Part shown: positions 44,312 to 53,900 of the stretch, in pieces
Numbering within the stretch: position 1 is the stretch's first letter
Layout of the letters: the number at the start of each line of letters is the position of its first letter
Source of the DNA: Elusimicrobium minutum Pei191
GTDB lineage: Bacteria > Elusimicrobiota > Elusimicrobia > Elusimicrobiales > Elusimicrobiaceae
Length of the DNA stretch: 64,000 nucleotides
Assembly: GCF_000020145.1 (NCBI RefSeq)
Contig: NC_010644.1
Span: 62,001 to 126,000 of the forward strand
Reading direction: 5' to 3'
Notes under the pieces: generated by a model
Seen by the model: only the letters and a program-made list of their open reading frames with translations
What the model was told of the DNA's origin: nothing
The model's database searches: none
Made by a program: the position numbers and the translations under genes

Positions 44312-44872
44312 TTACTTCTTTTTTGCGGAATTTTCTTTTTTATCCGCGATTTCTTCTTCCGCGTTTTTTTCAGCGGATTCTTCCGGGGCTTTTCCCACGC
44401 AAACTTTAGCGTGCCTTAAAACCCTGTCTCCTACCTTAAAACCTTTTTGTACTTCTTCTACCACAAATCCGTCTTTTTCACCGTTACAGGGAAGCATTGT
44501 TAAAACTTCCTGTTCCATGGCGTTATAAGGTTTACCCAAAGATTCCATAGGGATTACGCCGTTATCTGAAAACACTTTTTTCATTTCCTTAAAAATAATA
44601 TCAAGGCCGTGTTGTAAGTACTTCGCGTCGCCGTGGCCGGTTTTTTTTATTTCGCCTTCCGCTTTTACCATAGCGTCATATAAAGGTAAAAAGCTTAAAA
44701 GTACCTGTTCCGCTCCGAAGGCCACTAACTGGGATCGCTCCCTTTCCGTTCTTTTGCGGTAATTGTCAAACTCGGCTTTTAGTCTTATAAGCTGCTCATA
44801 ATAGTCGGGTTTTTCTTCTTGGGCCGGGCAGGACTCCCCTTCTAATTCAATATCTTTTTCTTCTTTACCCAT
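44312..44872 (-). CDS. grpE: Nucleotide exchange factor GrpE
   Basis: 186 residues. An acidic N-terminal region and a long helix (YEQLIRLKAEFDNYRKRTERE) lead into the beta-domain with PYNAMEQEVL and a final VGDRVLRHAKVCVGK block. It accelerates ADP release from DnaK. Its start abuts the hrcA stop with no gap, so translation is coupled. It has a Lys/Glu-rich tail. Confidence 0.96.
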   Translation of the reverse strand: MGKEEKDIELEGESCPAQEEKPDYYEQLIRLKAEFDNYRKRTERERSQLVAFGAEQVLLSFLPLYDAMVKAEGEIKKTGHGDAKYLQHGLDIIFKEMKKVFSDNGVIPMESLGKPYNAMEQEVLTMLPCNGEKDGFVVEEVQKGFKVGDRVLRHAKVCVGKAPEESAEKNAEEEIADKKENSAKKK

Positions 44873-45964
44873 TTATTCTTCTTCCTCCGTTTCTATAAGA
44901 GTACCCCAATTGTTCATACTGTTTTCCAGCAAGTCTCCGATAAAATTAACCAGAGAAATCATGCGGGTATATTCCATATGTTTTGGGCCTATAATCCCAA
45001 GCATACCGATGGTTTTATCCCCCACCTTATATGCGGACGAGATGATACTCAAATTTTTAAATTCTTTTAATCCGTGTTCGGAGCCTATCGTAACGCTGAT
45101 TTTATTGCCGCTGTGCTGCAAATCTTTTATTCTTTCTTCCATCATAGCGGCAAAAGATTTTCTTTCTTCGACAATCCGTAACATTTGCCTTAAATCATCG
45201 TAATCGGTGTCCGTAATGCCTTCAAGCAGCTGTCCCAGGCCTTCTAAATAAATTTCGGAGTTATTTTGGGCCTCCGAAATTTCTTCCAAAACTTTTTTGG
45301 CTAAAATAAGAACATCGTTAATCTCATTATTACCGGTGTTCATTGATTCCCAAAGCACTCTTTGCGCGTCAACCACGGTAAGGCCTGCAAGTTTTTCGTT
45401 AATAACATTGCTTAAAAATCTTAATCTGGCCGGGGAAATAGTGTAATTTGTTCTTAACGGAAGGTGTTTTACGCTTCCGCTTTCCGTTACCAAAACGGCC
45501 AAAATATGTTCGGGCGCTAAAGGTATAAAATCTAATCTTTTGACAACTTGTTCAGCTATGCTGGTTGTATATACAAACCCGGCCGAATTTGAAAGAGCTG
45601 CCAGCATTCTTGAGGTTTGTACCATAGTTCTGTCCAGTTCTGAGCTGGCGTCCTCATATTCTTTTTCAATGCGTATTTTTTCCTGCGCCGCTATTTTTTG
45701 TACTTTTGATAAATAATCAACATAAAATCTGTAAGCTTTATCGGTAGGAATGCGGCCGCCCGAAGTATGCGGTTGTAATAAGTAGCCTTCTTCCTCAAGC
45801 TTCTTCATAATATTTCTTATGGTGGCGCTTGAAATGCCCGGCAAAGCGTGTTTAGCTACAAGCTCCGAACCGATAGGCCTTCTTGTTTCAACAAACTTTT
45901 GTATTACCCAGCGAAGAAGTTTTTCCTCTCTTTCCTGGGCTACTTCAGGTTTTAGTATTCGCAT
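44873..45964 (-). CDS. hrcA: Heat-inducible transcription repressor HrcA
   Basis: 363 residues. The N-terminal winged helix (LLRWVIQKFVETRRPIGSELVAKHALPGISSATIRNIMKKLEEEGYL...GRIPTDKAYRFYVDYL) is diagnostic. The HrcA effector domain follows. It represses its own operon through the operator at 45991-46017. First gene of hrcA-grpE-dnaK, the usual order. Confidence 0.96.
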   Translation of the reverse strand: MRILKPEVAQEREEKLLRWVIQKFVETRRPIGSELVAKHALPGISSATIRNIMKKLEEEGYLLQPHTSGGRIPTDKAYRFYVDYLSKVQKIAAQEKIRIEKEYEDASSELDRTMVQTSRMLAALSNSAGFVYTTSIAEQVVKRLDFIPLAPEHILAVLVTESGSVKHLPLRTNYTISPARLRFLSNVINEKLAGLTVVDAQRVLWESMNTGNNEINDVLILAKKVLEEISEAQNNSEIYLEGLGQLLEGITDTDYDDLRQMLRIVEERKSFAAMMEERIKDLQHSGNKISVTIGSEHGLKEFKNLSIISSAYKVGDKTIGMLGIIGPKHMEYTRMISLVNFIGDLLENSMNNWGTLIETEEEE

Positions 45965-45990
45965 AGATTACCTGTTTAACTTTTGCTTAA

Positions 45991-46017
45991 TTAGCAGACT
46001 TTAAAGCTGACTGCTAA
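45991..46017. promoter_or_regulatory. CIRCE-like operator for HrcA
   Basis: TTAGCAGAC, 9 bp, GACTGCTAA. It keeps the CIRCE layout (9-N9-9), but the consensus arms TTAGCACTC/GAGTGCTAA are changed at their inner bases. It starts 1 bp after the -10 box and covers the transcription start. Confidence 0.85.
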
Positions 46018-46018
46018 T

Positions 46019-46047
46019 AGTATAAAAAATTTTTTTATTTTTGTCAA
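46019..46047 (-). promoter_or_regulatory. Promoter of hrcA-grpE-dnaK
   Basis: On the minus strand, TTGACA (46047-46042), 17 bp, TATACT (46024-46019). It is a near-consensus sigma-70-type promoter with the CIRCE operator immediately downstream. A third operator-like half-site, GTCTGCTAA, lies at 46059-46067. Confidence 0.8.
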
Positions 46048-46133
46048 TTTGTTTTTTAGTCTGCTAATTATAAGCTTGTTTTGTTGACGGCAGGAAAAAA
46101 TAAAACCATTATAAAAAAGTATAATATATGTAT

Positions 46134-46937
46134 ATGGATATACATTTTATAGACTCGCACGCGCATATGACAGACCCTGCCTTTGATTCCGATAGGGACG
46201 CTGTTATAAAAAGCTGTTTTGAAGCGGGCGTTAAAAATATTATTGAAATAGGGTGCGACACGGCTGAGTGGGCGCCCTCGCTCGCGCTGGCGGATAAATA
46301 TAAGGGAAATATTTACACTGTTTTAGGTATTCACCCAAGCTGCGCTAATAATTACAGCGAGGCTGCTTTGGAGGAGTTAAAAAAACTTTTACTCCTTCCC
46401 TCTGTTGTCGGGTTTGGGGAAATCGGACTTGACTATATTCATACCAGTACTTCTATAGAAGAACAAAAACAAATTTTTTCAGACCTTCTTTGCATAACCA
46501 AAGAAATAAGCAAACCGATTGTTTTGCACGCCAGGAAAAATAATGACCCCGAAGATTACGGCGTTTATGGGGATATGTTTAAAATATTAAAACAATCTTG
46601 GACGCCTTCCAAAACGGCGGGCGTTTTACATTGTTTCAGCGGGCGTTATGAACACGCGGTAAGCGCGCTTGATATGGGTTTAAAATTAGGTATTAACGGT
46701 ATTATTACCTATAAAAAAAATAATGATTTAAGGGAAACGCTTAAAAAGGTAGGTTTGGAAAATATTTTATTGGAAACAGACTGCCCGTATTTGCCGCCGC
46801 AAAGCATAAGAGGTCAGCGCAACAGCCCAAGGTATATACCTGAAATAGCAACTTATATTGCCGATTATCTCGGGATACAAGTTGAAAAAGTAGCCGAAAT
46901 AACCACACACAACACTAAAGAAATGTTTTCTTTATAA
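46134..46937 (+). CDS. tatD: TatD-family metal-dependent deoxyribonuclease
   Basis: 267 residues from 46134 (an ATG at 46128 would add two residues). Metal motifs: DSHAHMTD at the start, FGEIGLDY near residue 100, a His in VLHARKNN, HCFSG, and ETDCPYLPP. The family has 3'-5' exonuclease or tRNA-processing activities. TATAAT lies at 46120-46125, a few bases before the start, with no Shine-Dalgarno. Confidence 0.94.
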   Translation: MDIHFIDSHAHMTDPAFDSDRDAVIKSCFEAGVKNIIEIGCDTAEWAPSLALADKYKGNIYTVLGIHPSCANNYSEAALEELKKLLLLPSVVGFGEIGLDYIHTSTSIEEQKQIFSDLLCITKEISKPIVLHARKNNDPEDYGVYGDMFKILKQSWTPSKTAGVLHCFSGRYEHAVSALDMGLKLGINGIITYKKNNDLRETLKKVGLENILLETDCPYLPPQSIRGQRNSPRYIPEIATYIADYLGIQVEKVAEITTHNTKEMFSL

Positions 46938-46949
46938 AAAACTTTTGCG

Positions 46950-47513
46950 TTAAGGCTTATAGAACCTTATTGTCCTTATAAGATTGTTTTGGTGACGGTT
47001 TGCCTCATTATAGTCAGTTTCTTTGGCGCCCATATAAAAACAGGTTGTGTGTCCGTTGTTATTAAAAAAGAAAAACTTGCCTATAACCCCGCCTTCCATA
47101 CCTGCTATATATAGAACGGGAAGCCCTTTTATTGTGGTATACTCTTCTTTCATAATTTCAAAATCGGGTGAGTTTAAATTAAACAAAGCCTTGGAAGTGT
47201 CTGCGAAATGTTTTTTTGCTTCGTCATTATCTAGAGAAATTTCGGAAGAATCCAGAAGGGAAACGCTTAAATCATATTTATGTTCGGGCACGCTGAAAAA
47301 GAATTCCTGCGCGCCTAAAGTATTTTGTTCATATAAAAAAGGCGCGGTACTTACAAAACTTAAACCAAGGCAGTCGTTAAAAAAAGTGTTGCCCATGAAT
47401 GTGGTTTGGCGCATGCATTCCTGGGATGATATTTTTTCTTCCTTATCTTTTTTCCCGCAGGCGTTTAATAAAAGCGCCGAAAATAGAATGAAAATGAAAA
47501 GTTTAACTTTCAT
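46950..47513 (-). CDS. Predicted lipoprotein of unknown function
   Basis: 187 residues. The lipobox LNAC (Cys at residue 19) follows a hydrophobic leader. No recognised domain in the mature part. Residues around the N-terminus and C-terminus hold two more cysteines. The gene lies 10 bp downstream of the dGTPase gene in the same direction, so it may be co-transcribed. Confidence 0.72.
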   Translation of the reverse strand: MKVKLFIFILFSALLLNACGKKDKEEKISSQECMRQTTFMGNTFFNDCLGLSFVSTAPFLYEQNTLGAQEFFFSVPEHKYDLSVSLLDSSEISLDNDEAKKHFADTSKALFNLNSPDFEIMKEEYTTIKGLPVLYIAGMEGGVIGKFFFFNNNGHTTCFYMGAKETDYNEANRHQNNLIRTIRFYKP

Positions 47514-47523
47514 TAAAATACCT

Positions 47524-48654
47524 CTATAATTTAAATTTTATCGCCGTGGGCAGCATAATATCTTTTAAAGTTTCAAGGGCGTAGCTGTCTGTCATGCCGG
47601 AAATATAGTCCGTTATTATTTGGTTTTTTAAAGATATATCTTCTTTATAAAGATTATTCATTGATTTTATATAGTTGCCGAATGATGATGAAATTCTTTT
47701 TTTACCCTCGTCATATTTCGGGTAATAAAAACCGTTTTTATCAAACAGCTCTCCAAAAAAAGCAAACATTTCCGCAATGCCTTTATCAATCATGCGTTTG
47801 CGTTCCTGCATTTGTTCATTATAATAAATGTTGGAATAATTAAATTTCCTAAGTTCTGTTACTATATCAAATTTCTCTCTTGAAAAGCCTATAACGCCGT
47901 TTTTTTCGGCGTGGCTTATCAGGTCAAGCGTAAGAGTGTTAATAATTTCACCATTAGAGGCGCCGATTTCTTTTCTTATAATTTCAGGTATATCGGTTTT
48001 AGTTATAAATTTTGCTTTAATAGCGTCCTCAATATCACGGCCGAGATAGGCTATTTTATCTGATAATCTTACAATACAGCCTTCATAGGTGGTGGGGAGG
48101 AAAACGCGTTTATCAATTTTATCTAAATCATTAAGTACGGTTGTGGGTTTAAGGGCGTTATTATTAAAATCTTCCCCGCAATGGCATAAAATACCGTCTT
48201 TAACCGCGTATGTTAAGTTAAGGCCTTCCCCGTAATTTGCTAAATATTCAACAACACGGTAGGAATTTATTTCATGCATAAAAGGAGCGGGGGTTATACA
48301 CTTAGCGATTGCTTTTTCACCCTCATGGCCGAAGGGCGCGTGTCCTAAATCATGGGCCAGGCCTATCGCATAGGCAAGGTCTTCGCATAATTCCCATTCT
48401 CCCGTTTGGTTAAGCCCGCGGCATATTGTGGCCGATATTGTGGCTACGTGGAGCACATGCTCTATACGTGTGCAAATATGGTCATTATCAGGGGCAAAAA
48501 ATACTTGCGTTTTGTGCTTTAACCTTCTGAAAGGAAGAGAATGGATAATTTTAGTCTGGTCTCTAAAATATTCACCGCGCACATCTTTTTTATGTGGTTT
48601 TGTGCGTTTTATATATACTTCATTATCAAACGGATTTCTGTATTTTATAGCCAT
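47524..48654 (-). CDS. dgt: dGTPase-like HD-domain triphosphohydrolase
   Basis: 376 residues. RRLKHKTQVFFAPDNDHICTRIEHVLHV and GLAHDLGHAPFGHEGE carry the HD metal ligands, and RLSDKIAYLGRDIEDA the downstream Asp. It matches the dGTPase subfamily, which hydrolyses dNTPs to nucleoside and triphosphate. The start is separated by only 23 bp from coaD on the other strand; TATCAT lies 6 nt before the ATG. Confidence 0.92.
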   Translation of the reverse strand: MAIKYRNPFDNEVYIKRTKPHKKDVRGEYFRDQTKIIHSLPFRRLKHKTQVFFAPDNDHICTRIEHVLHVATISATICRGLNQTGEWELCEDLAYAIGLAHDLGHAPFGHEGEKAIAKCITPAPFMHEINSYRVVEYLANYGEGLNLTYAVKDGILCHCGEDFNNNALKPTTVLNDLDKIDKRVFLPTTYEGCIVRLSDKIAYLGRDIEDAIKAKFITKTDIPEIIRKEIGASNGEIINTLTLDLISHAEKNGVIGFSREKFDIVTELRKFNYSNIYYNEQMQERKRMIDKGIAEMFAFFGELFDKNGFYYPKYDEGKKRISSSFGNYIKSMNNLYKEDISLKNQIITDYISGMTDSYALETLKDIMLPTAIKFKL

Positions 48655-48677
48655 AATATTATGATATCATTATTTAT
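48655..48677. promoter_or_regulatory. Compact divergent promoter of dgt and coaD
   Basis: The perfect palindrome ATGATATCAT (48661-48670) gives TGA-TATCAT, an extended -10, on both strands. It sits 6 nt before the dgt ATG and 7 nt before the coaD ATG. Both genes would be leaderless and could not be transcribed from this site at the same time. Confidence 0.5.
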
Positions 48678-49163
48678 ATGAACAAAAAACTGGCAATTTA
48701 TCCCGGTACGTTTGACCCGGTTACAAACGGGCATATTGATATAGTGGAACGCTCATTAGATATTTTTGATGAGATTATTATAGCCGTTTTGGTTAATAAA
48801 AACAAAAAACCTGTTTTTTCTACCGAAGAACGCGTTTCCTTATTAAAAAAAGCAACCGCCCATTTAAATGGTGTAAAGGTTGGAAGTTACGACGGTCTTT
48901 TGGTTGACTATTTGCGCAACAACAAATGCAATGTTGTTTTGCGCGGGTTAAGAGCGGCTACCGATTTGGAATATGAATTCCAGCTCGCCACAACAAATAA
49001 CATGATGGACCCGGGTATAGAAACCGTTTTTCTTATGACAAGCAATAACTATACTTTTTTAACCTCAAGCGTAATAAGGGAAGCGTATTCCTGCGGAGGG
49101 GAACTGCCAAAATGCGTGCCGGACGTTGTGCACAAAGCGTTAAAGGAAAAGTTTTCTAAATAA
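48678..49163 (+). CDS. coaD: Phosphopantetheine adenylyltransferase
   Basis: 161 residues. YPGTFDPVTNGHIDIVERS holds the (T/H)xGH nucleotidyltransferase motif, and NYTFLTSSVIREAYSCGG the ISSxxIR-like motif. It makes dephospho-CoA from phosphopantetheine and ATP. A single-gene transcript ending at a strong hairpin. Confidence 0.97.
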   Translation: MNKKLAIYPGTFDPVTNGHIDIVERSLDIFDEIIIAVLVNKNKKPVFSTEERVSLLKKATAHLNGVKVGSYDGLLVDYLRNNKCNVVLRGLRAATDLEYEFQLATTNNMMDPGIETVFLMTSNNYTFLTSSVIREAYSCGGELPKCVPDVVHKALKEKFSK

Positions 49164-49164
49164 T

Positions 49165-49197
49165 AAATACCCGCCTTTTAAAAGGCGGGTATTTTTT
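49165..49197. terminator. Bidirectional intrinsic terminator
   Basis: AAATACCCGCCTTTTAAAAGGCGGGTATTTTTT between coaD and guaD, with the stem continuous through the centre. Confidence 0.9.
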
Positions 49198-49687
49198 AAT
49201 ATTCGATTTTATTTTCCTGCTTATTCCAAAGGTTAAAAGGATCTTCTTTATTTTCTAAATTTATTATATGCGTTCTAATACTGCGTTGTTCATATGGCAA
49301 AGCGATTTGTTCATAAATAAATTTATCGTCAAAACCGTACTTAGCGGCGGTATGTTTATCCGCGGCGAAGTATAGAGCTTTTGGCCTTGCCCAGTAAATG
49401 GCTCCAAGACACATGGGGCACGGCTCGCACGAGGAATAAATAATGCAGCCCGTAAGCTCAAATGAACCTAATTTTTTGCACGCTTTTCTTATAGCGTCAA
49501 CTTCGGCATGTAAAGAAGGATCATTGGAAGAAGTTACCCGGTTGTATCCTTTAGCCACCATTTTGCCGTCTTTTACTATAACCGCGCCAAAAGGCCCGCC
49601 TTTTCCCGCCTTGACGCCTTTTTCGGCCATTTTTACGGCGGCGCGTAAAAATTTTATATGCAATTTATGTTCTTCATTTGTTTTCAT
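49196..49687 (-). CDS. guaD: Guanine deaminase, CDA family
   Basis: 163 residues. The zinc site is LHAEVDAIR and SSCEPCPMCLGAIYWARPK. The C-terminal block AAKYGFDDKFIYEQIALPYEQR...FNLW matches bacterial GuaD (Bacillus type), not TadA. It converts guanine to xanthine. On the minus strand TATACT lies 6 nt before the ATG with no Shine-Dalgarno. A general purine or tRNA deaminase cannot be ruled out, but the C-terminus favours GuaD. Confidence 0.85.
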   Translation of the reverse strand: MKTNEEHKLHIKFLRAAVKMAEKGVKAGKGGPFGAVIVKDGKMVAKGYNRVTSSNDPSLHAEVDAIRKACKKLGSFELTGCIIYSSCEPCPMCLGAIYWARPKALYFAADKHTAAKYGFDDKFIYEQIALPYEQRSIRTHIINLENKEDPFNLWNKQENKIEY

Positions 49688-49729
49688 AATAATAGTATAC
49701 TTAAGTTAATAGTTAATTTGGAGGGAAAT

Positions 49730-50200
49730 ATGTTAAAAAAGAGTTTGGTAGGCGTTGTGCGTGAATTTAAAACATTTGCCATGCGGGGCAATGTTATGGA
49801 CATGGCCGTCGGTGTTATTTTGGGCGCGGCGTTTGGTAAAATAGTTGATTCTTTAGTTAAAGACGTTTTAATGCCTTTTTTGGGCTTATTGCTCGGCAAA
49901 ATAGATTTTTCAAACTTATATTTGGTAATTAAACAAGGTTCCGTGCACGGGCCTTATGCTACCTTGCAGGCGGCGCAGAGCGCGGGCGCGTCCACAATTA
50001 ATTACGGTATGTTTTTAAACAATATTATAAGTTTTATTATAGTGGCGTTTGCTATTTTTATAATGATAAAGTTTATGAATAATCTTAAACGTAAAGAAGA
50101 GCCTGCCCCTGTAACCACAAAAAGCTGCCCTTTTTGTTTTAGCGACATTAATATACAAGCAATTAAATGCCCTGACTGTACGGCTGATTTGAATAAATAA
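49730..50200 (+). CDS. mscL: Large-conductance mechanosensitive channel with zinc-ribbon tail
   Basis: 156 residues from the ATG at 49730, behind GGAGGG; the longer frame overlaps guaD and is rejected. VVREFKTFAMRGNVMDMAVGVILGAAFGKIVDSLVKDVLMP is the MscL TM1, and a second membrane helix runs at about 98-118. The C-terminus has CPFC (133-136) and CPDC (147-150), a zinc-ribbon-like motif, in place of the usual cytoplasmic helix bundle. It releases osmolytes on hypo-osmotic shock. Confidence 0.94.
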   Translation: MLKKSLVGVVREFKTFAMRGNVMDMAVGVILGAAFGKIVDSLVKDVLMPFLGLLLGKIDFSNLYLVIKQGSVHGPYATLQAAQSAGASTINYGMFLNNIISFIIVAFAIFIMIKFMNNLKRKEEPAPVTTKSCPFCFSDINIQAIKCPDCTADLNK

Positions 50201-50208
50201 AATATTAT

Positions 50209-50243
50209 AAAAAACGCCCGCTTTTTTAAGCGGGCGTTTTTTT
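50209..50243. terminator. Bidirectional intrinsic terminator
   Basis: AAAAACGCCCGCTT, a short loop, then AAGCGGGCGTTTTTTT between mscL and comF. Confidence 0.9.
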
Positions 50244-50979
50244 AATGCTTAAAAGGCTCTCTTGCTATTGTAAGAGCGTAAATATTTTTTGCCCCGGCTT
50301 TTTTTAACGCTTCGGCGCAGGCTTCCAAAGTAGAGCCTGTTGTGGCAACATCGTCAATTAATAAAATGGTTTTGCCGGTTATTTTCCCTGCTGCTTTAAA
50401 AGCGTTTTTCATGTTAGAGGCTCTTTTTTCTTTATCTAAATTCACCTGGCTTTTTGTGTTTTTTATTCTTTTTAAGCTTTGCGGCACATAAGAAATATGT
50501 GTTGAGGCGGATAGTTTTTTTGCCAAAACCGCGCTTTGGTTGTACCCGCGCGCGCGGTAACGTAAACAGCTTAACGGAACGGGAACAACAATATCAACTT
50601 TTTTAAATTCGGGCGTTTGGTTAAATGTTTTTAAGAGCGCACTATTAAAAAAGTGTTTAAGGCGCAGGTGTTCATGATATTTAAAATTATGTATTAAACT
50701 TCTTATCTCAGGAGTAAAAATAAAGCAGGAACGGATTAGGGAACACTTAAATTTTTTTGCTTTTGCCCCGCTGCAATTAAAACAATATGTTCCGCCGGAG
50801 TCTAAATTTATACCGCATCTTTTACACTTAAGCGCGCCCATATCTTTTAAATTGCCGGCGCATTTTAGGCAAAGGGGTTCTTTGTAGTCTGCGGACAAAT
50901 CGCATTTACAATGGTGGCAGGTTTTTGGCAGCAAAAAATTTGCCAGGTAATTCTTTAGAGTTTTAATAATATTTTTCAT
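50242..50979 (-). CDS. ComF-family amidophosphoribosyltransferase-like protein
   Basis: 245 residues. Two N-terminal zinc-ribbon units (CHHC...CLKC and CKRC...CFNC) precede a PRTase domain ending in ILLIDDVATTGSTLEAC, the PRPP-binding loop. ComF proteins support DNA uptake in naturally competent bacteria, where type IV pili also take part. It ends the minus-strand unit after the SprA-like gene, starting 2 bp past its stop. Confidence 0.9.
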   Translation of the reverse strand: MKNIIKTLKNYLANFLLPKTCHHCKCDLSADYKEPLCLKCAGNLKDMGALKCKRCGINLDSGGTYCFNCSGAKAKKFKCSLIRSCFIFTPEIRSLIHNFKYHEHLRLKHFFNSALLKTFNQTPEFKKVDIVVPVPLSCLRYRARGYNQSAVLAKKLSASTHISYVPQSLKRIKNTKSQVNLDKEKRASNMKNAFKAAGKITGKTILLIDDVATTGSTLEACAEALKKAGAKNIYALTIAREPFKH

Positions 50980-50980
50980 G

Positions 50981-53900
50981 TTAGAACTGCAATGTTACCA
51001 TTGTTCCTATATTGTAACCTACGTAACTTTCAGATTCTACATACAAATGGTCTAATAATTGCACTCCGCCGTTTACTGTAAGGCGCAGATTTTTTGAAAA
51101 CTCGTAATCAAAACTGGTGTTAAAATCGTAATAATTTTTATTTTCCAAAACAACAACGTCGGAGCGCCGTTGGGTATAGGCGAAATTTGTGTTCCAGATA
51201 ATACGGTTTGTAGTGGCATAATTCCTGTTTATAAACGGAAGCCATATCCCGCCCGGCACGCTAAAATCCAAACGGCAGTTTAAGCTCGGGCTAAATTCTT
51301 CATACTGTTCGGTTACTATACCCATTCTTTGCTGGTTTTTGCTTTCAATAAAAGCAAGTTTAGGTGTTAAGCGGAACCGTTTAACAAAAAAGGATGTTTG
51401 CGCGCTGTATTCGTCACGAAGGATTTTTTCTGAAATTTCGTTGTTTCTTAAATCATTAGTGTCTCCGTCCCGGTGAGAATATATTAAAGCGGTATCAAAA
51501 ATTTTAATAAACATAAAACGCAGCTCAAGGCCGTAATTGTTTTCTTTTTTTAGCTGTGTGTTAAAAATTTCATTTTGTATATGCGTGTATCGCATTTTTA
51601 TATTTGTGGAAGTAAGCCAGTATGTTCCGCCATAAAGTTTTTCAAGTTCGCTCATGGTTATAACGGAGTCGGGCAAAGTACGTGAAGATGATTTTGATTC
51701 AGTTCCTGTTTCTTCCGTGGTTTGAAAACTTTGCGTAAAATTATTGATAATTGACAATGTTTTTAACGGCAGCAGATTCTCGGTAAACTCATATTCTCTG
51801 AAAGGGGACCACCTTTGGGAAGATGTAAAAGTATCCCTAAGCGTCATATTGCGCCGGAAAGCGTGTTTGTTTTTTGCGCCTAAATTGTTTCGTATCCACA
51901 AGTCGCTTTTTGAATCATAGCCGTCCTCAACGTACATATATGAATCAGCGTCTTGCAGCTTGTAGGAGTTAGATAAAACCAAATTGCCAAACAGTTTTGC
52001 TTTGGGGAAAATCTCTTTTACCGTAAGTGTTAACGCGACCCCGCCGTCCGCGCTTCTGTTAATGTTTTTAAGCTCACCTACACCGTATGCATCGCCGTTT
52101 GAGAAAGTAATTTCATTTAAATTATTTGTTTCATTGGTGCTTATATTGTAACTTACCGCGGGCATAAGCCATTTTGTTATTCTGAAATTACCGGTAAAAC
52201 CAGCCTGCTGTTGCATGCTTTTGTTATAACTTATAGCAGGAGCGCCGCCTCCGTCGCGGTCCTCTTTTACCGTGGTTAAACTGTAAGAAGGAGTGAAGGA
52301 GGAGCCTTTCCACGGCTCAAAACTTAACCGGGCGTTTACGCGTCTGGTATCTTCCGAAGAGTTGTAAGATGTGTTTGACGCTGAGTTAAGAAGCCTGTCG
52401 CTGTAATTAATATCATTATTTGCGCTTGTATACCCTAAACTTAAATCTCTTAAAAAAGATCCGCTTGGCAGAGTGTGGTTTACCGTAGCGTTATATGTGT
52501 TTCTAGCGTCATTACGCTCAGCCATATCATAGTCGGCGCGGTCAAAAATATATTCCATTCCCAGGCGAGGCATTTGCGGCTTAATAAAGTCCGCTTTAAT
52601 CTTTCCTGTTTTCTTTTCCACCACGCCTTGGTCTAAAGAAGTTATGGTGTTTGTATTGACGGAGTCGGAAATAGTTAAAGTTTCCACCCTGCTTTGCTCA
52701 TAAGTCGCGCTTATGGGAAGATAGTTAACTTTTGTAAGCCTCAAGTAGTAATCCTGAGTGGTATTTTTTTGATTAGTGTTGACGGTAACAGGCGTTTCAA
52801 ACTGGTCGTCTATACTTTTATATGTGCCGCCGGCTTCGCCCCAGCCGTTTAATTCCACTTTCATATCCGTTCTGTACGCGAGGCCTTTGGACGTAACTGA
52901 GTTCGCCATATGTATTTCATTAAGCCAAACCTCTCCCGAAGGGGAGCCCGGCATTCCCGTTTTTCTTTCGACACCGGCCAAAACCCGGCTTATTTTTTTG
53001 AAGTTAACGTTTGCCGGGCTTAAAGGGTCATTTACCGTGTCAACCGTAACGTTTGGGGTAATAGGTTCCAATATTTCGGGAATGCCGTTATTATCTTTAT
53101 CAGTAAGTTTTAATTTTATTAAATGCCATTTATTTGGAGCTAAATCTAAAGGAACATTTATCTGTTGGTAATTTTGGTCCGTACCCAAGCGCATAAAAAA
53201 CACGCTGTCAGGGTCGGAATCTTTTACGTGAAGGAGAAAGCGCAGCTCTTTATGCGTAGTCATATCCATGGAGCTGAAATTTCTGCTGGCATGTATTTCC
53301 TGATACGTCACTGTGTCATAATAAAAAGCTAAGGCCTGTTCAAAAATATTTTTATTTCTGCTTTCGGAACGGAGTTCGTCAAGAGAACCGTACAAATAGT
53401 TAAACACTTGTTTGCCGTCGCCGGCTGCGTCGTCAAATATAGGAAGATAATTGGTGTTGTCTGTTTTATTAATAGCCGTTATTTGGGATGTTTCCGAGTC
53501 TGGAGTCCACGCATTGCCTGAAACGCCGACATTTGCTATTTTTATTCTTCCCGTTCTGCTTCCGCCATTATATTTAAGGGAGATTCTTAAGTGTTTTATG
53601 TTTGTCCAGTTATCTTTTGTTAAAGAGGTTAAATTAAGGGGGGTTGTAAACGTTTCCCAGGTCGTGTTATTTAATATGCTCCCCGCCATGCCTGCTATAG
53701 GCTGGTTGATTGCGGCCGAAGCCGGGTAGCCGAAACTTCCGCCGATATTAGGGTTGCCGGTGTCTAAACGTCCGTTATTATCTAAATCTTGCGTATCCAC
53801 AATACCGTTAGGCTGTGAGAATCTGTTAAACTCATTATTTGCAAAAGGGTCATAACGCGCGGTCGTATTGTCCGGGTTAACAAACAGCCAGCCTCTGTCG

